Below are positions 16,847-25,632 of a stretch of 64,000 bases of DNA, one piece after another (within the stretch, counting starts at the first letter, position 1; every line of letters begins with the position of its first letter). The position numbers and the translations under genes are program-made. Source of the DNA: Bryobacteraceae bacterium. Its GTDB lineage: Bacteria; Acidobacteriota; Terriglobia; Bryobacterales; Bryobacteraceae. The stretch covers positions 1 to 64,000 of the forward strand of contig JASHNT010000090.1 in NCBI GenBank assembly GCA_030041495.1, given 5' to 3'. The notes below the pieces were generated by a model. That model saw only the letters and a list, made by a program, of their open reading frames with translations, made no database searches and had not been told where the DNA came from.

Positions 16847-18055
16847 ATGCCGGTCATCGTGAACAACGACGCAATCATCGCCGGAGCCGGTCCGGCAGGC
16901 CTTGCGGCTGCTGAAACGCTCGCCCGCGCCGGGCTCGAAGTGACCGTACTGGAGCAGAGCCACGAGATTGGCTCGCCCATTCGCACCAGCGGAGGCAGCT
17001 TCATCGAAGAGATGGCCGCTCTAGGCATTCCGGCACACCTATACCATCCCATTTCGCGAGTCCGCTTTCTCACCCCCGGCAACGCCGCGGTCTTCGATTA
17101 TGCCACTCCCCGCTTCTGCGTTCTCGACGTTCGGGGCGCGTTTCAGTACTTGGCCGAACGGGCGGTCGAAGCCGGAGCGCGGCTGCGTCTGGGAACACGC
17201 GTTGAAGCTCCGCTGGTCGAAGATGGGTTCGTGCGCGGCGTCCGGACCGGCGCAGGCGAACAGCGCGCTCGCTTGACCATCGACGCGACTGGCTATCGCA
17301 GCGTTCTGCTCAAGCACCCGTCCTTGAACGGCGCGGCGCTCGACCCCGGTTTCCGGCGCTTCGGGGTGGGATCGGAATACGATCTCCTCGCCCCGCACTG
17401 CGACCAAAACGAGGCCGTGCTGCTGGTGGGCGGCTCGGTAGCGCCCTCGGGCTACGCCTGGGCGTTTCCTTGGGGGCGCAGGAGGGTGCGCGTGGGCGTG
17501 GGCGTGATCCATCCGGACTCGCGCGCCAATCCGGACGAATGTGTCGAAAAGCTGCTCAAAGACGCTGGCCGCTTCGGCGTCAATCTCAAAGGCGCGCAAC
17601 CGCTGGAGCATCACAGCGGCCTGATTCCGTCCGAGCGATACGCCCAAAAATTCGCTGGCAATGGAATCCTGGGGATCGGCGACGCCGTGGGCAACGCGTC
17701 CTCGCTTCTGGGCGAAGGGATCCGTTGGGCGATTCACGCGGGGCGGATGGCCGGCGAGGTCGCGGCCCGCGCGCTGAATCAGGACGACGTTTCGCGCGCC
17801 AGGCTGGAGCCGTTCGAGCGCCAATGGAGCAAGCGCTTCGGGCCTGACCTTCGCCTGGCGCATCAGATCAACCTGCGCATCTCCGGCTGGGACGATCGCC
17901 AATGGGACCAGCGGACGGAACTGCTGAAGCTGCTTAGCCCGGAGCAGTTCGCCGAGGCCATGAAGACCAACCTGCGCGGCCGCTGGCTATGGAAGTTCGC
18001 GGGAAGTCTGTTGAAGAAGGGCCACGCGCGGGAACTCGCCGGGAGGCTTCTCTAA
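16847..18055 (+). CDS. FAD-dependent reductase, geranylgeranyl-reductase type
   Basis: 402 residues. The FAD fingerprint AIIAGAGPAGLAAAETLARAG is at the N-terminus, TIDATGYRS is the second dinucleotide segment, and GILGIGDAVGNASSLLGEGIRWAIHAGR is the second FAD motif, in the order seen in geranylgeranyl reductases and related p-hydroxybenzoate hydroxylase-fold oxidoreductases. Substrate may be an isoprenoid or other lipid. The stop overlaps the start of the next gene (TAATG), so it is coupled to a PhyH-type dioxygenase. Confidence 0.85.
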   Translation: MPVIVNNDAIIAGAGPAGLAAAETLARAGLEVTVLEQSHEIGSPIRTSGGSFIEEMAALGIPAHLYHPISRVRFLTPGNAAVFDYATPRFCVLDVRGAFQYLAERAVEAGARLRLGTRVEAPLVEDGFVRGVRTGAGEQRARLTIDATGYRSVLLKHPSLNGAALDPGFRRFGVGSEYDLLAPHCDQNEAVLLVGGSVAPSGYAWAFPWGRRRVRVGVGVIHPDSRANPDECVEKLLKDAGRFGVNLKGAQPLEHHSGLIPSERYAQKFAGNGILGIGDAVGNASSLLGEGIRWAIHAGRMAGEVAARALNQDDVSRARLEPFERQWSKRFGPDLRLAHQINLRISGWDDRQWDQRTELLKLLSPEQFAEAMKTNLRGRWLWKFAGSLLKKGHARELAGRLL

Positions 18056-18822
18056 TGCTCTTGCAGCATTTCCAGGAATACGGCTGGGTCCGCGTGCCCT
18101 CCGCTTTCGGCTCGGACGCCGCCGCTGCTATGTGCGATGTCATTTGGGCCACGCTGGCCGAGTCCGGAATCCAGCGGAACGATCCGTCCACTTGGACTAC
18201 AGCCCGGCCGGAACACCTCCAGCACCTGAAGAGCGATCCCGTTTTTCAAGCCATCGGTAGCGAGCGCACCCTCAGCGCCATTGACGAAGTAATGGAAGGC
18301 CAGCTTTGGGAACGGCCGCTGGATTGGGGAGCTTTCTTCCTGCAGTTCCCAGCCGGCCGCGAATGGGATGTGCCGAGCCGCGGTTGGCACCTGGACGGCA
18401 ACTACTTGGGCAGCCTCTCGCCCGCCTGCGGCGTCAAGGTCCACGCCATGCTGACCGAGGTCAACCCGCGTTGTGGCGGCGTCAACATCCTCAGCGGTTC
18501 GCATCGTCTGGTTCACAAGTGGTTCCAGGACCATCCTCCGGCTCCGGGGGCTCGATCCGCGCAACTCCGCAAATCCCTCGAGCTTCACCCGTACCTCCGC
18601 GACCTGTGTACTCCGGGCGATCCCGCCGCGCGCATCGCCCGGTTTCACGAACTCATGGAGGAGGTCGACGGAATCCCGCTCCAGGTCATCGAGAATACGG
18701 CCTCGGCCGGCGATGTGATCCTGATGCACTCGCTGGTCTTTCATGCCGGCGCTCCGGCCGCGCACCTGGGCGCTCAGCCACGCTTCCTGCTGAACAAGGA
18801 TCTCATCCAGCCCTACTGGTAG
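18055..18822 (+). CDS. Phytanoyl-CoA dioxygenase (PhyH) family protein
   Basis: 255 residues starting at ATG 18055, whose A is also the last base of the preceding stop. The family uses Fe(II) and 2-oxoglutarate to hydroxylate lipids or other small molecules. The metal motif HxD is in GWHLDGNYLG, the distal His in LVFHAGAPAAH and a likely 2-oxoglutarate-binding Arg in QPRFLLNKDL. Coupling to the FAD reductase suggests both act on the same molecule; which one cannot be told from sequence. Confidence 0.88.
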   Translation: MLLQHFQEYGWVRVPSAFGSDAAAAMCDVIWATLAESGIQRNDPSTWTTARPEHLQHLKSDPVFQAIGSERTLSAIDEVMEGQLWERPLDWGAFFLQFPAGREWDVPSRGWHLDGNYLGSLSPACGVKVHAMLTEVNPRCGGVNILSGSHRLVHKWFQDHPPAPGARSAQLRKSLELHPYLRDLCTPGDPAARIARFHELMEEVDGIPLQVIENTASAGDVILMHSLVFHAGAPAAHLGAQPRFLLNKDLIQPYW

Positions 18823-18833
18823 GCGCGAAACAT

Positions 18834-18861
18834 TTAGTTCCACTCAACGATCTGATAGAAT
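18834..18861 (+). promoter_or_regulatory. Weak sigma-70-like promoter before LysR gene
   Basis: TTAGTT and TAGAAT are separated by 16 bases in the 82-base gap ahead of the LysR gene. Both hexamers match consensus only partly. Confidence 0.3.
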
Positions 18862-18904
18862 CCCCTGGGTACCCCAAGCTCGGGCGCAGGGGGGAGCGCG
18901 AGCC

Positions 18905-19795
18905 ATGGACCTGCGGCAAATGGAAGTCTTCCTGGCAGTGTTGGAAAACTCTACCGTCACGCAGACCGCGCAGCGCCTCAACGTAACTCCCGGAGCCGTC
19001 AGCCTCCAGCTCCAGAGCCTCGCCCAGGAGCTTCGTACCGACCTGTTCGTGCGCGAAGGCCGCCGCATCGTGCCCACCCCGCAAGCGCACCGCTTCGCTG
19101 AGCACGCCCGCCAGGTGATGAAGAAGATCCGCGAGATCGAGCAGGATTTCGCCGATTTGGCCGCCGCCGACCAGCGGCCGTTCCACTTTGCCAGCGGTGC
19201 CACCACGCTGATCTACCGGCTGGGCGGTCCGCTGCGCAGCCTCCGCCGCCGTTTCCCACATGCCGATGTCCACGTCACCGTCGGGGCGACCGAGCGCATC
19301 GTGGACGGGCTGCTTAACCATCGCTTCGACCTGGGTCTGGTTTCGCTGCCCGTGACCCAGCCAGGGCTCAAAATCATTCCGCTCTATGACGAAGAGCTGC
19401 TGGCAATCCGTCCCGTCCACGACGGCCGCGCCGACTCGAGCGTTGCCACCGTTCATCCCGAAGAACTTGCCCGGGCCGGCTTTCTCCTGTTCCCCCAGGA
19501 GAGCAACATGCGCGGCATGATCGACCGCTTTTTTAAGGAGCTCGGGATCGCGCCGCGCGTCACCATGGAGGCCGATGAGGTGGAGGCCATCAAGCGCATG
19601 GTGGAGGCCGGCTTCGGCTACTCGATTCTGCCGCAGTATGCGCTGGGCGGACGCGGGCGCAGGTTTCAAAAGTTGCGCGTCGCCGGGCGGAGGCTGGTGC
19701 GCAAGCAAGCTCTGGCCATGTCGCAGAGCGGTTACCCGCGCGCGCTGACCGTAGCCGTCGCGGAATTGATAGAAGGCGCGCTATGTGAAACGTAA
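18905..19795 (+). CDS. LysR-family transcriptional regulator
   Basis: 296 residues. The N-terminal winged helix-turn-helix is clear (MDLRQMEVFLAVLENSTVTQTAQRL, then TPGAVSLQLQSLAQEL), followed by a linker helix and a type 2 periplasmic-binding-like effector domain from about residue 92 (HFASGATTLIYRLGG to the C-terminus). Ribosome site GGGGGGAG is just upstream. It may control the FAD reductase/PhyH pair or the M16 peptidases; adjacency alone cannot decide. Confidence 0.95.
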   Translation: MDLRQMEVFLAVLENSTVTQTAQRLNVTPGAVSLQLQSLAQELRTDLFVREGRRIVPTPQAHRFAEHARQVMKKIREIEQDFADLAAADQRPFHFASGATTLIYRLGGPLRSLRRRFPHADVHVTVGATERIVDGLLNHRFDLGLVSLPVTQPGLKIIPLYDEELLAIRPVHDGRADSSVATVHPEELARAGFLLFPQESNMRGMIDRFFKELGIAPRVTMEADEVEAIKRMVEAGFGYSILPQYALGGRGRRFQKLRVAGRRLVRKQALAMSQSGYPRALTVAVAELIEGALCET

Positions 19796-19834
19796 GGAAC
19801 AACGCCCCAATTTTTCCCTGATACTCTGAAGGGT

Positions 19835-21364
19835 ATGCGGCTTCGTCTCTTTGCGTTGTTGATTCCCGGCATTCTGGCTGCCCAATCAATCGTCGCTCAA
19901 TCGCTTCAGGACTTCGAGAAAAAGGTCACTGAGTTCACGCTCCCCAACGGTTTGACGTTCCTGATTATTGAGCGGCATGAGGCTCCGGTGGTCTCCTTCC
20001 ACACTTATGTGAATGTGGGCTCGGTGGACGATGTCACCAATCGCACCGGCCTGGCGCACATGTTCGAGCACATGGCGTTCAAGGGCACCCCGACCATCGG
20101 CACCAAGAACTGGCCGGAGGAAAAGAAGGCTCTCGATGCCGTCGAAGAAATTTACGACCGCCTGGACGCCGAACGCAACAAGGCCTTCCGCGCCGATCCC
20201 AAAAAAATCGCAGAGATTCAAGCCGAGCTCAAAGCCGCCATGGACAAGGCCAACAGCTACGTGGACGAGAACGCGTACCCGGGCATCGTCGAGGCCAACG
20301 GCGGCGAAGGCTTGAACGCGGCCACAGCCGAAGACCAGACCACCTATTTCTACAACTTCCCCTCGAACCGCATCGAGCTGTGGTTCCTGCTGGAATCCGA
20401 GCGCTTCCTGCACCCGGTGTTCCGCGAGTTCTACAAAGAACGCGACGTGGTGCGCGAGGAGCGGCGCATGCGCACCGAATCGAGCCCGGTAGGTGAACTG
20501 GTGGAGGCTCTGCTATCGACTGCGTTTGAGGCGCATCCCTATAAGACGTCTCCCATAGGGTGGGGCAGCGACATCGAAAATTTCCGCCGCACCGAAGCCG
20601 AGGCGCTGTACAAGCGCTACTACACTCCCGGCAACATGACCATCGGCATCGCCGGCGACGTGAACCCGGAGCAAGCTAAAAAGCTGGCCGAGAAATATTT
20701 CGGGCGGTTGCCGGCGGGTCCCAATCCGCCTCTCGTGCGGACGGTCGAGCCGCCACAGACCGGCGAAAAAACAGTGGCCGTGGCGTCGCCCGCGCAACCG
20801 TTCCTGCTGATCGGCTACAAACGGCCGGATGAGTACTCGAAAGACGACGTTCCGCTGGACGTGCTGAGTGACATCCTTTCCGACGGCCGCACGGGGATCA
20901 TGTACAAGGACATGGTGCGCGACAAAAAGATCGCACTGGAGGCCGAGAGCCAGGCTTCGTTCCCAGGCGGGAAATACCCGAATCTGTTCATTTTTTTTGC
21001 CGTTCCCTCGCAGGGGCACACAATCGAGGAGAACGAGAAGGATTTGTACGCGATCATCGACAATTTGAAGAAGAACAAGGTCGACGCGGAATCGCTGCAG
21101 CGCGAAAAAACGAAACTGCGCGCGTCGCTGATCCGGCAGTTGGACTCGAACGCGGGCCTGGCGCAGCAACTGTGCTTCTATCAAGCCAACTACGGCGACT
21201 GGCGCAAGATGTTCACGGAACTGGACGACTACAACAAAGTGACCGCCGATGACGTGATGCGCGTGGCCAACGCCTATTTGGCGGAAAAAGACCGGACTGT
21301 GGCGTACACCTACGTTCCACCAAAAGAAGCCGCGAAGGAGCCCACAAAGGAGAGTGATAAATGA
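19835..21364 (+). CDS. Exported M16 metallopeptidase, catalytic subunit
   Basis: 509 residues with a signal peptide (about 1-20). The inverted zinc motif HxxEH is intact in LAHMFEHMAFKGT (about residues 72-76), and the downstream Glu lies in FYKERDVVREERR. Between them is a long charged insert (about 90-150) containing KKALDAVEEIYDRLDAERNK. This is the active half of a two-chain M16B peptidase; the partner gene overlaps by 4 bases (ATGA). The product should be periplasmic. Confidence 0.93.
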   Translation: MRLRLFALLIPGILAAQSIVAQSLQDFEKKVTEFTLPNGLTFLIIERHEAPVVSFHTYVNVGSVDDVTNRTGLAHMFEHMAFKGTPTIGTKNWPEEKKALDAVEEIYDRLDAERNKAFRADPKKIAEIQAELKAAMDKANSYVDENAYPGIVEANGGEGLNAATAEDQTTYFYNFPSNRIELWFLLESERFLHPVFREFYKERDVVREERRMRTESSPVGELVEALLSTAFEAHPYKTSPIGWGSDIENFRRTEAEALYKRYYTPGNMTIGIAGDVNPEQAKKLAEKYFGRLPAGPNPPLVRTVEPPQTGEKTVAVASPAQPFLLIGYKRPDEYSKDDVPLDVLSDILSDGRTGIMYKDMVRDKKIALEAESQASFPGGKYPNLFIFFAVPSQGHTIEENEKDLYAIIDNLKKNKVDAESLQREKTKLRASLIRQLDSNAGLAQQLCFYQANYGDWRKMFTELDDYNKVTADDVMRVANAYLAEKDRTVAYTYVPPKEAAKEPTKESDK

Positions 21365-23487
21365 GATTCCGCCAAATGAAAACCCTCGCACTCGCCGTTG
21401 TGTTTGGCGCGGCTGCCTTGGCGCAAAAAGCGGCGCCGTCCTATAACTATAAGGACCTGAAGTTTCCGCCACTCGGGCAAGTGAAGGTTCCGGAGCCGAC
21501 CGAGTTCACGCTCTCGAACGGGATGCGCGTGTTCCTGCTGGAGGATCATGAGCTGCCTTTGATCAGCGGCTCGGTGATGATCCGCACCGGCAATCTGTTC
21601 GATCCTCCCGATAAGAAAGGCCTCGCCGATGTGACCGCGGGAGTGCTGCGTTCCGGCGGCACCGGCGCCAAGTCCGGCGACCAATTGGATGAAGCGCTGG
21701 AAAACATTGCGGCGTCGGTGGAAAGCAACATGGCGGAGACCAGCGCAACGGTCGGTTTCAGCGCGTTGAAGGAAACCTCCGACACGGCGCTGCAGATTTT
21801 TCACGACGTTCTCACCGACCCCGGCTTCCGCCAGGACAAGATCGATCTGCTGCTCACGCAGGCTCGCAGCGGCATTGCGCGCCGCAATGACGACGCGGAT
21901 TCCATACCGGAACGCGAACTGAACCGCATCATCTACGGCCGCGACACGCCGTACGGCTGGCAAGTGGAATACACCGACCTCGACAACATCCGTCGCGATG
22001 ACCTGCTCGCGTTTTACCATCGCTACTACTTTCCCAAGAATATGATGCTGGAGGTCTACGGCGACTTCAACACCGCCGAGATGAAGGACAAGCTCGAAAA
22101 ATTGTTCGGCGGATGGACTGTGGAGCAGCCACCGGTTCCGGCGTTTCCTCCGGTGACGGCGAAGCCGGCTCCGGGAATTTACCTGGCGGAAAAAGACGAC
22201 GTCACGCAGACGTTCTTTTCGATCGGCGAGCTGGGCGGCATGCTTCGCGACCCGGATTACGCGGCACTGACCGTCGCCGCGGATATTTTGGGCGGTGGAT
22301 TCCGCAGCCGCCTGTTTAAGAAGGTCCGCACGGAGCTCGGCTACGCGTACAACATTCAATCCGGGTGGGCCGCCAATTACAATCACCCCGGCAGCTTCCG
22401 CATCGTGGGCAGCACCAAGTCCATGACCACCACGGAAACGATCGAGGCCATCAACGCGGAGCTGGAGAAGATCCGTACGCAAGAAGTGACCGACGAGGAG
22501 TTGAAGGAAGCCAAGGACGGCGTGCTCAACGCATTCGTGTTCAACTTCGACAGCCCGGCCAAAACGTTGAATCGCGCCTTGCGTTACGCCTACTTCGGCT
22601 ACCCGAAAGATTTCGTTTTCCAATATCAGAAGGCTGTGGAAGCGGTGACCCGCGCCGACGTTCTCCGTGTGGCCAAGGCTCATTTCCTGCCGGAGAATTT
22701 GTCGGTAGTTGCGGTGGGCAATCCCAAGGATTTCGGCAAACCGCTTTCGAGTCTCGGTAAAGTGACCCCCATCGACCTCACCATTCCCGAACCCAAGCAA
22801 GCTCCGGCTGGTCCGGTGAGTGAGGCGACCAAAAGCCAGGGAGCGGCGCTTCTGGCTCGTGCCGTGGATGCCATGGGCGGAGCGGAGAAGCTGGCTGGCG
22901 TGAAGGATGTGACGCGCACGCTCGATATGGCGATGGATCCTTCTCAGGGCGGATTCAAGATCAAAGAGGTCACCCAGGTCATGCTCGGTGCAACCGGCGC
23001 GGACCAGTTCCGCCAAGATCAGGAGCTGCCCTTCGGCAAGATTGTCGCCTACACGGATGGGAAATCCGGATTTCTGATCACGCCGCAAGGCACTGTGCCC
23101 ATGCCGGCCGAGGTCGTGCGGCAAGCTCGCGGCGATATGTTCCGGCAACTCCCGGCATTGATTCTGGCGGCGAGGGATTCGGCGAAGACGGTGAACGCGG
23201 TGGGCAGCAACGCGGTGGAAATCAGCGGCGGCGGCGCGAGCGTCAAAGTCGAATTCGATCCGGCCACCGGGTTGCCCTCCAAGTTCGAGTATCAGGAACC
23301 CGGACAGGCGGGAGCGCCGTCTCAAGTAGTGGAGACCATGAGCGACTGGCGCGATGCCGGCGGCGGCGTCAAGATGCCTTTCAAGATCGCCTTGGAACAG
23401 AACGGCAAGAAGGCCGGTGACGCGACCGTCTCCACGTATCGATTTAATACTGGATTGAAGGCCGAAGATCTAAGCAAGAAGCAATGA
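21361..23487 (+). CDS. Exported M16 peptidase, non-catalytic subunit with C-terminal LolA-like domain
   Basis: 708 residues, longer than a usual M16B chain of about 450. Residues 1-20 are a signal peptide. The first M16 domain has no HxxEH (the region reads KKGLADVTAGVLRSGG), while the second keeps the substrate-binding RTELGYAYNIQSG block. From about residue 490 an extra domain of some 220 residues follows, predominantly beta and similar in style to LolA-like lipoprotein carriers (MDPSQGGFKIKEVTQVM, GKIVAYTDGKSGFLI). The ATG overlaps the previous stop and the stop overlaps the next gene's start. Confidence 0.9.
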   Translation: MRFRQMKTLALAVVFGAAALAQKAAPSYNYKDLKFPPLGQVKVPEPTEFTLSNGMRVFLLEDHELPLISGSVMIRTGNLFDPPDKKGLADVTAGVLRSGGTGAKSGDQLDEALENIAASVESNMAETSATVGFSALKETSDTALQIFHDVLTDPGFRQDKIDLLLTQARSGIARRNDDADSIPERELNRIIYGRDTPYGWQVEYTDLDNIRRDDLLAFYHRYYFPKNMMLEVYGDFNTAEMKDKLEKLFGGWTVEQPPVPAFPPVTAKPAPGIYLAEKDDVTQTFFSIGELGGMLRDPDYAALTVAADILGGGFRSRLFKKVRTELGYAYNIQSGWAANYNHPGSFRIVGSTKSMTTTETIEAINAELEKIRTQEVTDEELKEAKDGVLNAFVFNFDSPAKTLNRALRYAYFGYPKDFVFQYQKAVEAVTRADVLRVAKAHFLPENLSVVAVGNPKDFGKPLSSLGKVTPIDLTIPEPKQAPAGPVSEATKSQGAALLARAVDAMGGAEKLAGVKDVTRTLDMAMDPSQGGFKIKEVTQVMLGATGADQFRQDQELPFGKIVAYTDGKSGFLITPQGTVPMPAEVVRQARGDMFRQLPALILAARDSAKTVNAVGSNAVEISGGGASVKVEFDPATGLPSKFEYQEPGQAGAPSQVVETMSDWRDAGGGVKMPFKIALEQNGKKAGDATVSTYRFNTGLKAEDLSKKQ

Positions 23488-24299
23488 AGGCCGCTGCTGT
23501 CGCCCTGATCGCCTGTTTGAGCGCGCTCAAAGCGCAAAGCCTTAACGACCCGCGGGCGAAGAAAGCGGTTGAGGACGCGGTCACGGCGCTAGGCGGAGAG
23601 CGGTTTCTGCACATGCAGGACCGGGTGGAATCCGGCCGCGCCTACTCGTTTTATCGCGACAAGATCTCCGGTCTTTCCATCGCCACCTTTTACACGCAAT
23701 ACGTTCCGGTCGCCTCCGGCAAGACCGGCCAGGACCTGGGCATGCGCGAGCGCGAAGTCTTCGGAGCGAAGGAGGAGTACGGTTACGTCCTGTTCCGCGA
23801 AGACGGCGCTTGGGACGTGAGCTTCCGCGGCCCCACGGATCTGGAACAGGACAAGGTCGACAACTACCGGCGCACGACTCTGAATGACATCCTGTATTTC
23901 CTGCGTGTACGTCTGAATGAGCCGGGCCTGTTGTTCGATTGGCGCGGCTCGGACGTGATCGAGAATCAGCCCGTGAACATCGTGGACATCACCGATTCTC
24001 AGAATCGCGTGATTACGGTGAATTTCAACCAGGATTCGCATTTGCCGGTCAAAGAGACCTGGGTGTGGCACGATCCCAAAACGCATGACCGGAACGAAGA
24101 GGTAACGCGCTACGCGGTCTACCGCGATAATGACGGCATCGAGTGGCCGCAACAGATCTTCCGCGAGCGCAACGGCGAGAAGAAGAGCCAGATCTTCTCC
24201 GAATCGGTGCTAATCAATCAGAACCTGCCCGACGCTGTGTTCGCCAAGCCTACGGGACCGGCAACGAAGACTCCCTGGAAAGCTCCGAAGAAAAAGTAA
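23484..24299 (+). CDS. Exported LolA-like protein of unknown function
   Basis: 271 residues with a signal peptide (about 1-18). The body (SGRAYSFYRDKISGLSIATFYTQY, then DSHLPVKETWVWHDPKTHDRNEE) has the look of LolA/outer-membrane lipoprotein sorting folds, comparable to the extra domain of the preceding M16 protein. The coupled start (ATGA overlap) makes a three-gene unit with the M16 pair. It may be a duplicate of that domain encoded alone. Function unknown. Confidence 0.75.
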   Translation: MKAAAVALIACLSALKAQSLNDPRAKKAVEDAVTALGGERFLHMQDRVESGRAYSFYRDKISGLSIATFYTQYVPVASGKTGQDLGMREREVFGAKEEYGYVLFREDGAWDVSFRGPTDLEQDKVDNYRRTTLNDILYFLRVRLNEPGLLFDWRGSDVIENQPVNIVDITDSQNRVITVNFNQDSHLPVKETWVWHDPKTHDRNEEVTRYAVYRDNDGIEWPQQIFRERNGEKKSQIFSESVLINQNLPDAVFAKPTGPATKTPWKAPKKK

Positions 24300-24342
24300 T
24301 TCCTTGACAGCAGCCCTGGCGTTGAGATGCAATGTTGGCATC

Positions 24343-25629
24343 ATGAACCAGCTAGTTTTCCGCTTCCGAGCCGCGGTTATTCTCACAATCGCCGCTTGTC
24401 CGTACACGCTCGCGCAATCGGGCGGAACACATTGGGTGGCAACGTGGGCCACGGCGCAGCAAGCTCCGGGATTCGGGTTTGGGGGCCGAGGCCGCGGGGC
24501 TCGAGGTGGTCAGGCTCCCGCGACGCCTCCCGCTCCGCCGCCGAGCACGCTGGTGGATCAAACAGCGCGCATGATCCTGCGCACCACCATTGGCGGCAAG
24601 CGCATTCGCGTCGAGTTTTCGAATGCCTTCGGCACGGCACCGGTCGAGTTCGGCTCGGCGCACGTGGCTTTGCGCGCGAAAGACTCCTCGATCGTGGCCG
24701 GCTCTGACCGCGGACTGATGTTCGATGGCAAGCCTTCCGCACGATTGCTCCCTGGCGCGACGCTGCTCAGCGACCCGGTGGATCTCGACGTGCCGAAGCT
24801 GAGCGACCTCGCGATCAGCGTTTACGTTCCCGGCGATTCCGGCCGGGCTTCCGGGCACTCGCAGGCTCTGCACACCACTTACATTTCGAAAGGCGATACG
24901 ACGGGCGCCACGGAGATGGCGGACGCCACGACGACGGTGGCCTGGTACTGGATCTCCAGCGTGGACGTGCTGGCGCCGGCCGATGCCGGCGCGATCGTCG
25001 CATTCGGGGATTCGATCACGGATGGCACCACTTCGACTGTCAATACCGACCGGAGCTGGCCGAGCCTGCTCGCCGAACGCCTCGAAGCTAACAAGGCCAC
25101 GGCGAACATTTCGGTATTGAATTTGGGCATCGCCGGCAATCAGGTGCTGGCGGACGGCGCAGGTGTCAGCGCGCTGGCCCGCTTCGACCGCGACGTGCTC
25201 GCGCAGCCGGGCGTGAAGTGGCTGATGATTCTGGAAGGCATCAACGACATGAACATCGCTGGCCGCGGGGGAAATAACGGCGGCGGCTCCACGCTGGCCG
25301 CGGGCGACCTGATCGCGGGGATGAAGCAGATGATCGACCGCGCACACGCGCACGGCATCAAGGTGATTGGCTGCACGCTGACTCCTTATGGCAACGCGAC
25401 GGAAAAGGTGGAGGCGATGCGGCAGGCGCTGAACAAATTCATCCGCACTCCGGGTTCGTTCGACGCCATGGTGGATTTCGACAAAGTGATTCAGGACCCC
25501 GCCGCTCCCATGCAGTTCAAGGCGGGCTACAATAACACCGACAAGCTGCATCCCAACGATGCGGGCTACAAAGCGATGGCCGACGCAATCGATCTTTCCA
25601 TCTTCACCACCAAGGGAGCAAAACGTTAG
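24343..25629 (+). CDS. Exported SGNH/GDSL hydrolase with GR-rich insert
   Basis: 428 residues from ATG 24343, which gives a clean signal peptide (MNQLVFRFRAAVILTIAACPYTLAQ). Residues about 40-65 are a Gly/Arg-rich insert (GFGFGGRGRGARGGQ). An N-terminal beta domain precedes the hydrolase. SGNH blocks are visible: GDSITDGT with the nucleophile Ser, GIAGNQ, EGINDMN and the Asp/His pair in DKLHPNDAGY. Likely a carbohydrate esterase or lipase acting outside the cytoplasm. It leads a three-esterase run. Confidence 0.9.
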   Translation: MNQLVFRFRAAVILTIAACPYTLAQSGGTHWVATWATAQQAPGFGFGGRGRGARGGQAPATPPAPPPSTLVDQTARMILRTTIGGKRIRVEFSNAFGTAPVEFGSAHVALRAKDSSIVAGSDRGLMFDGKPSARLLPGATLLSDPVDLDVPKLSDLAISVYVPGDSGRASGHSQALHTTYISKGDTTGATEMADATTTVAWYWISSVDVLAPADAGAIVAFGDSITDGTTSTVNTDRSWPSLLAERLEANKATANISVLNLGIAGNQVLADGAGVSALARFDRDVLAQPGVKWLMILEGINDMNIAGRGGNNGGGSTLAAGDLIAGMKQMIDRAHAHGIKVIGCTLTPYGNATEKVEAMRQALNKFIRTPGSFDAMVDFDKVIQDPAAPMQFKAGYNNTDKLHPNDAGYKAMADAIDLSIFTTKGAKR

Positions 25630-25632
25630 CCT

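Noticed and set aside
21310..23325. 671-codon open frame on the minus strand opposite the M16 subunit
   Set aside because: Composition is Arg/His/Gly-rich as expected of a GC-rich antisense shadow, and the + strand gene has clear family motifs.
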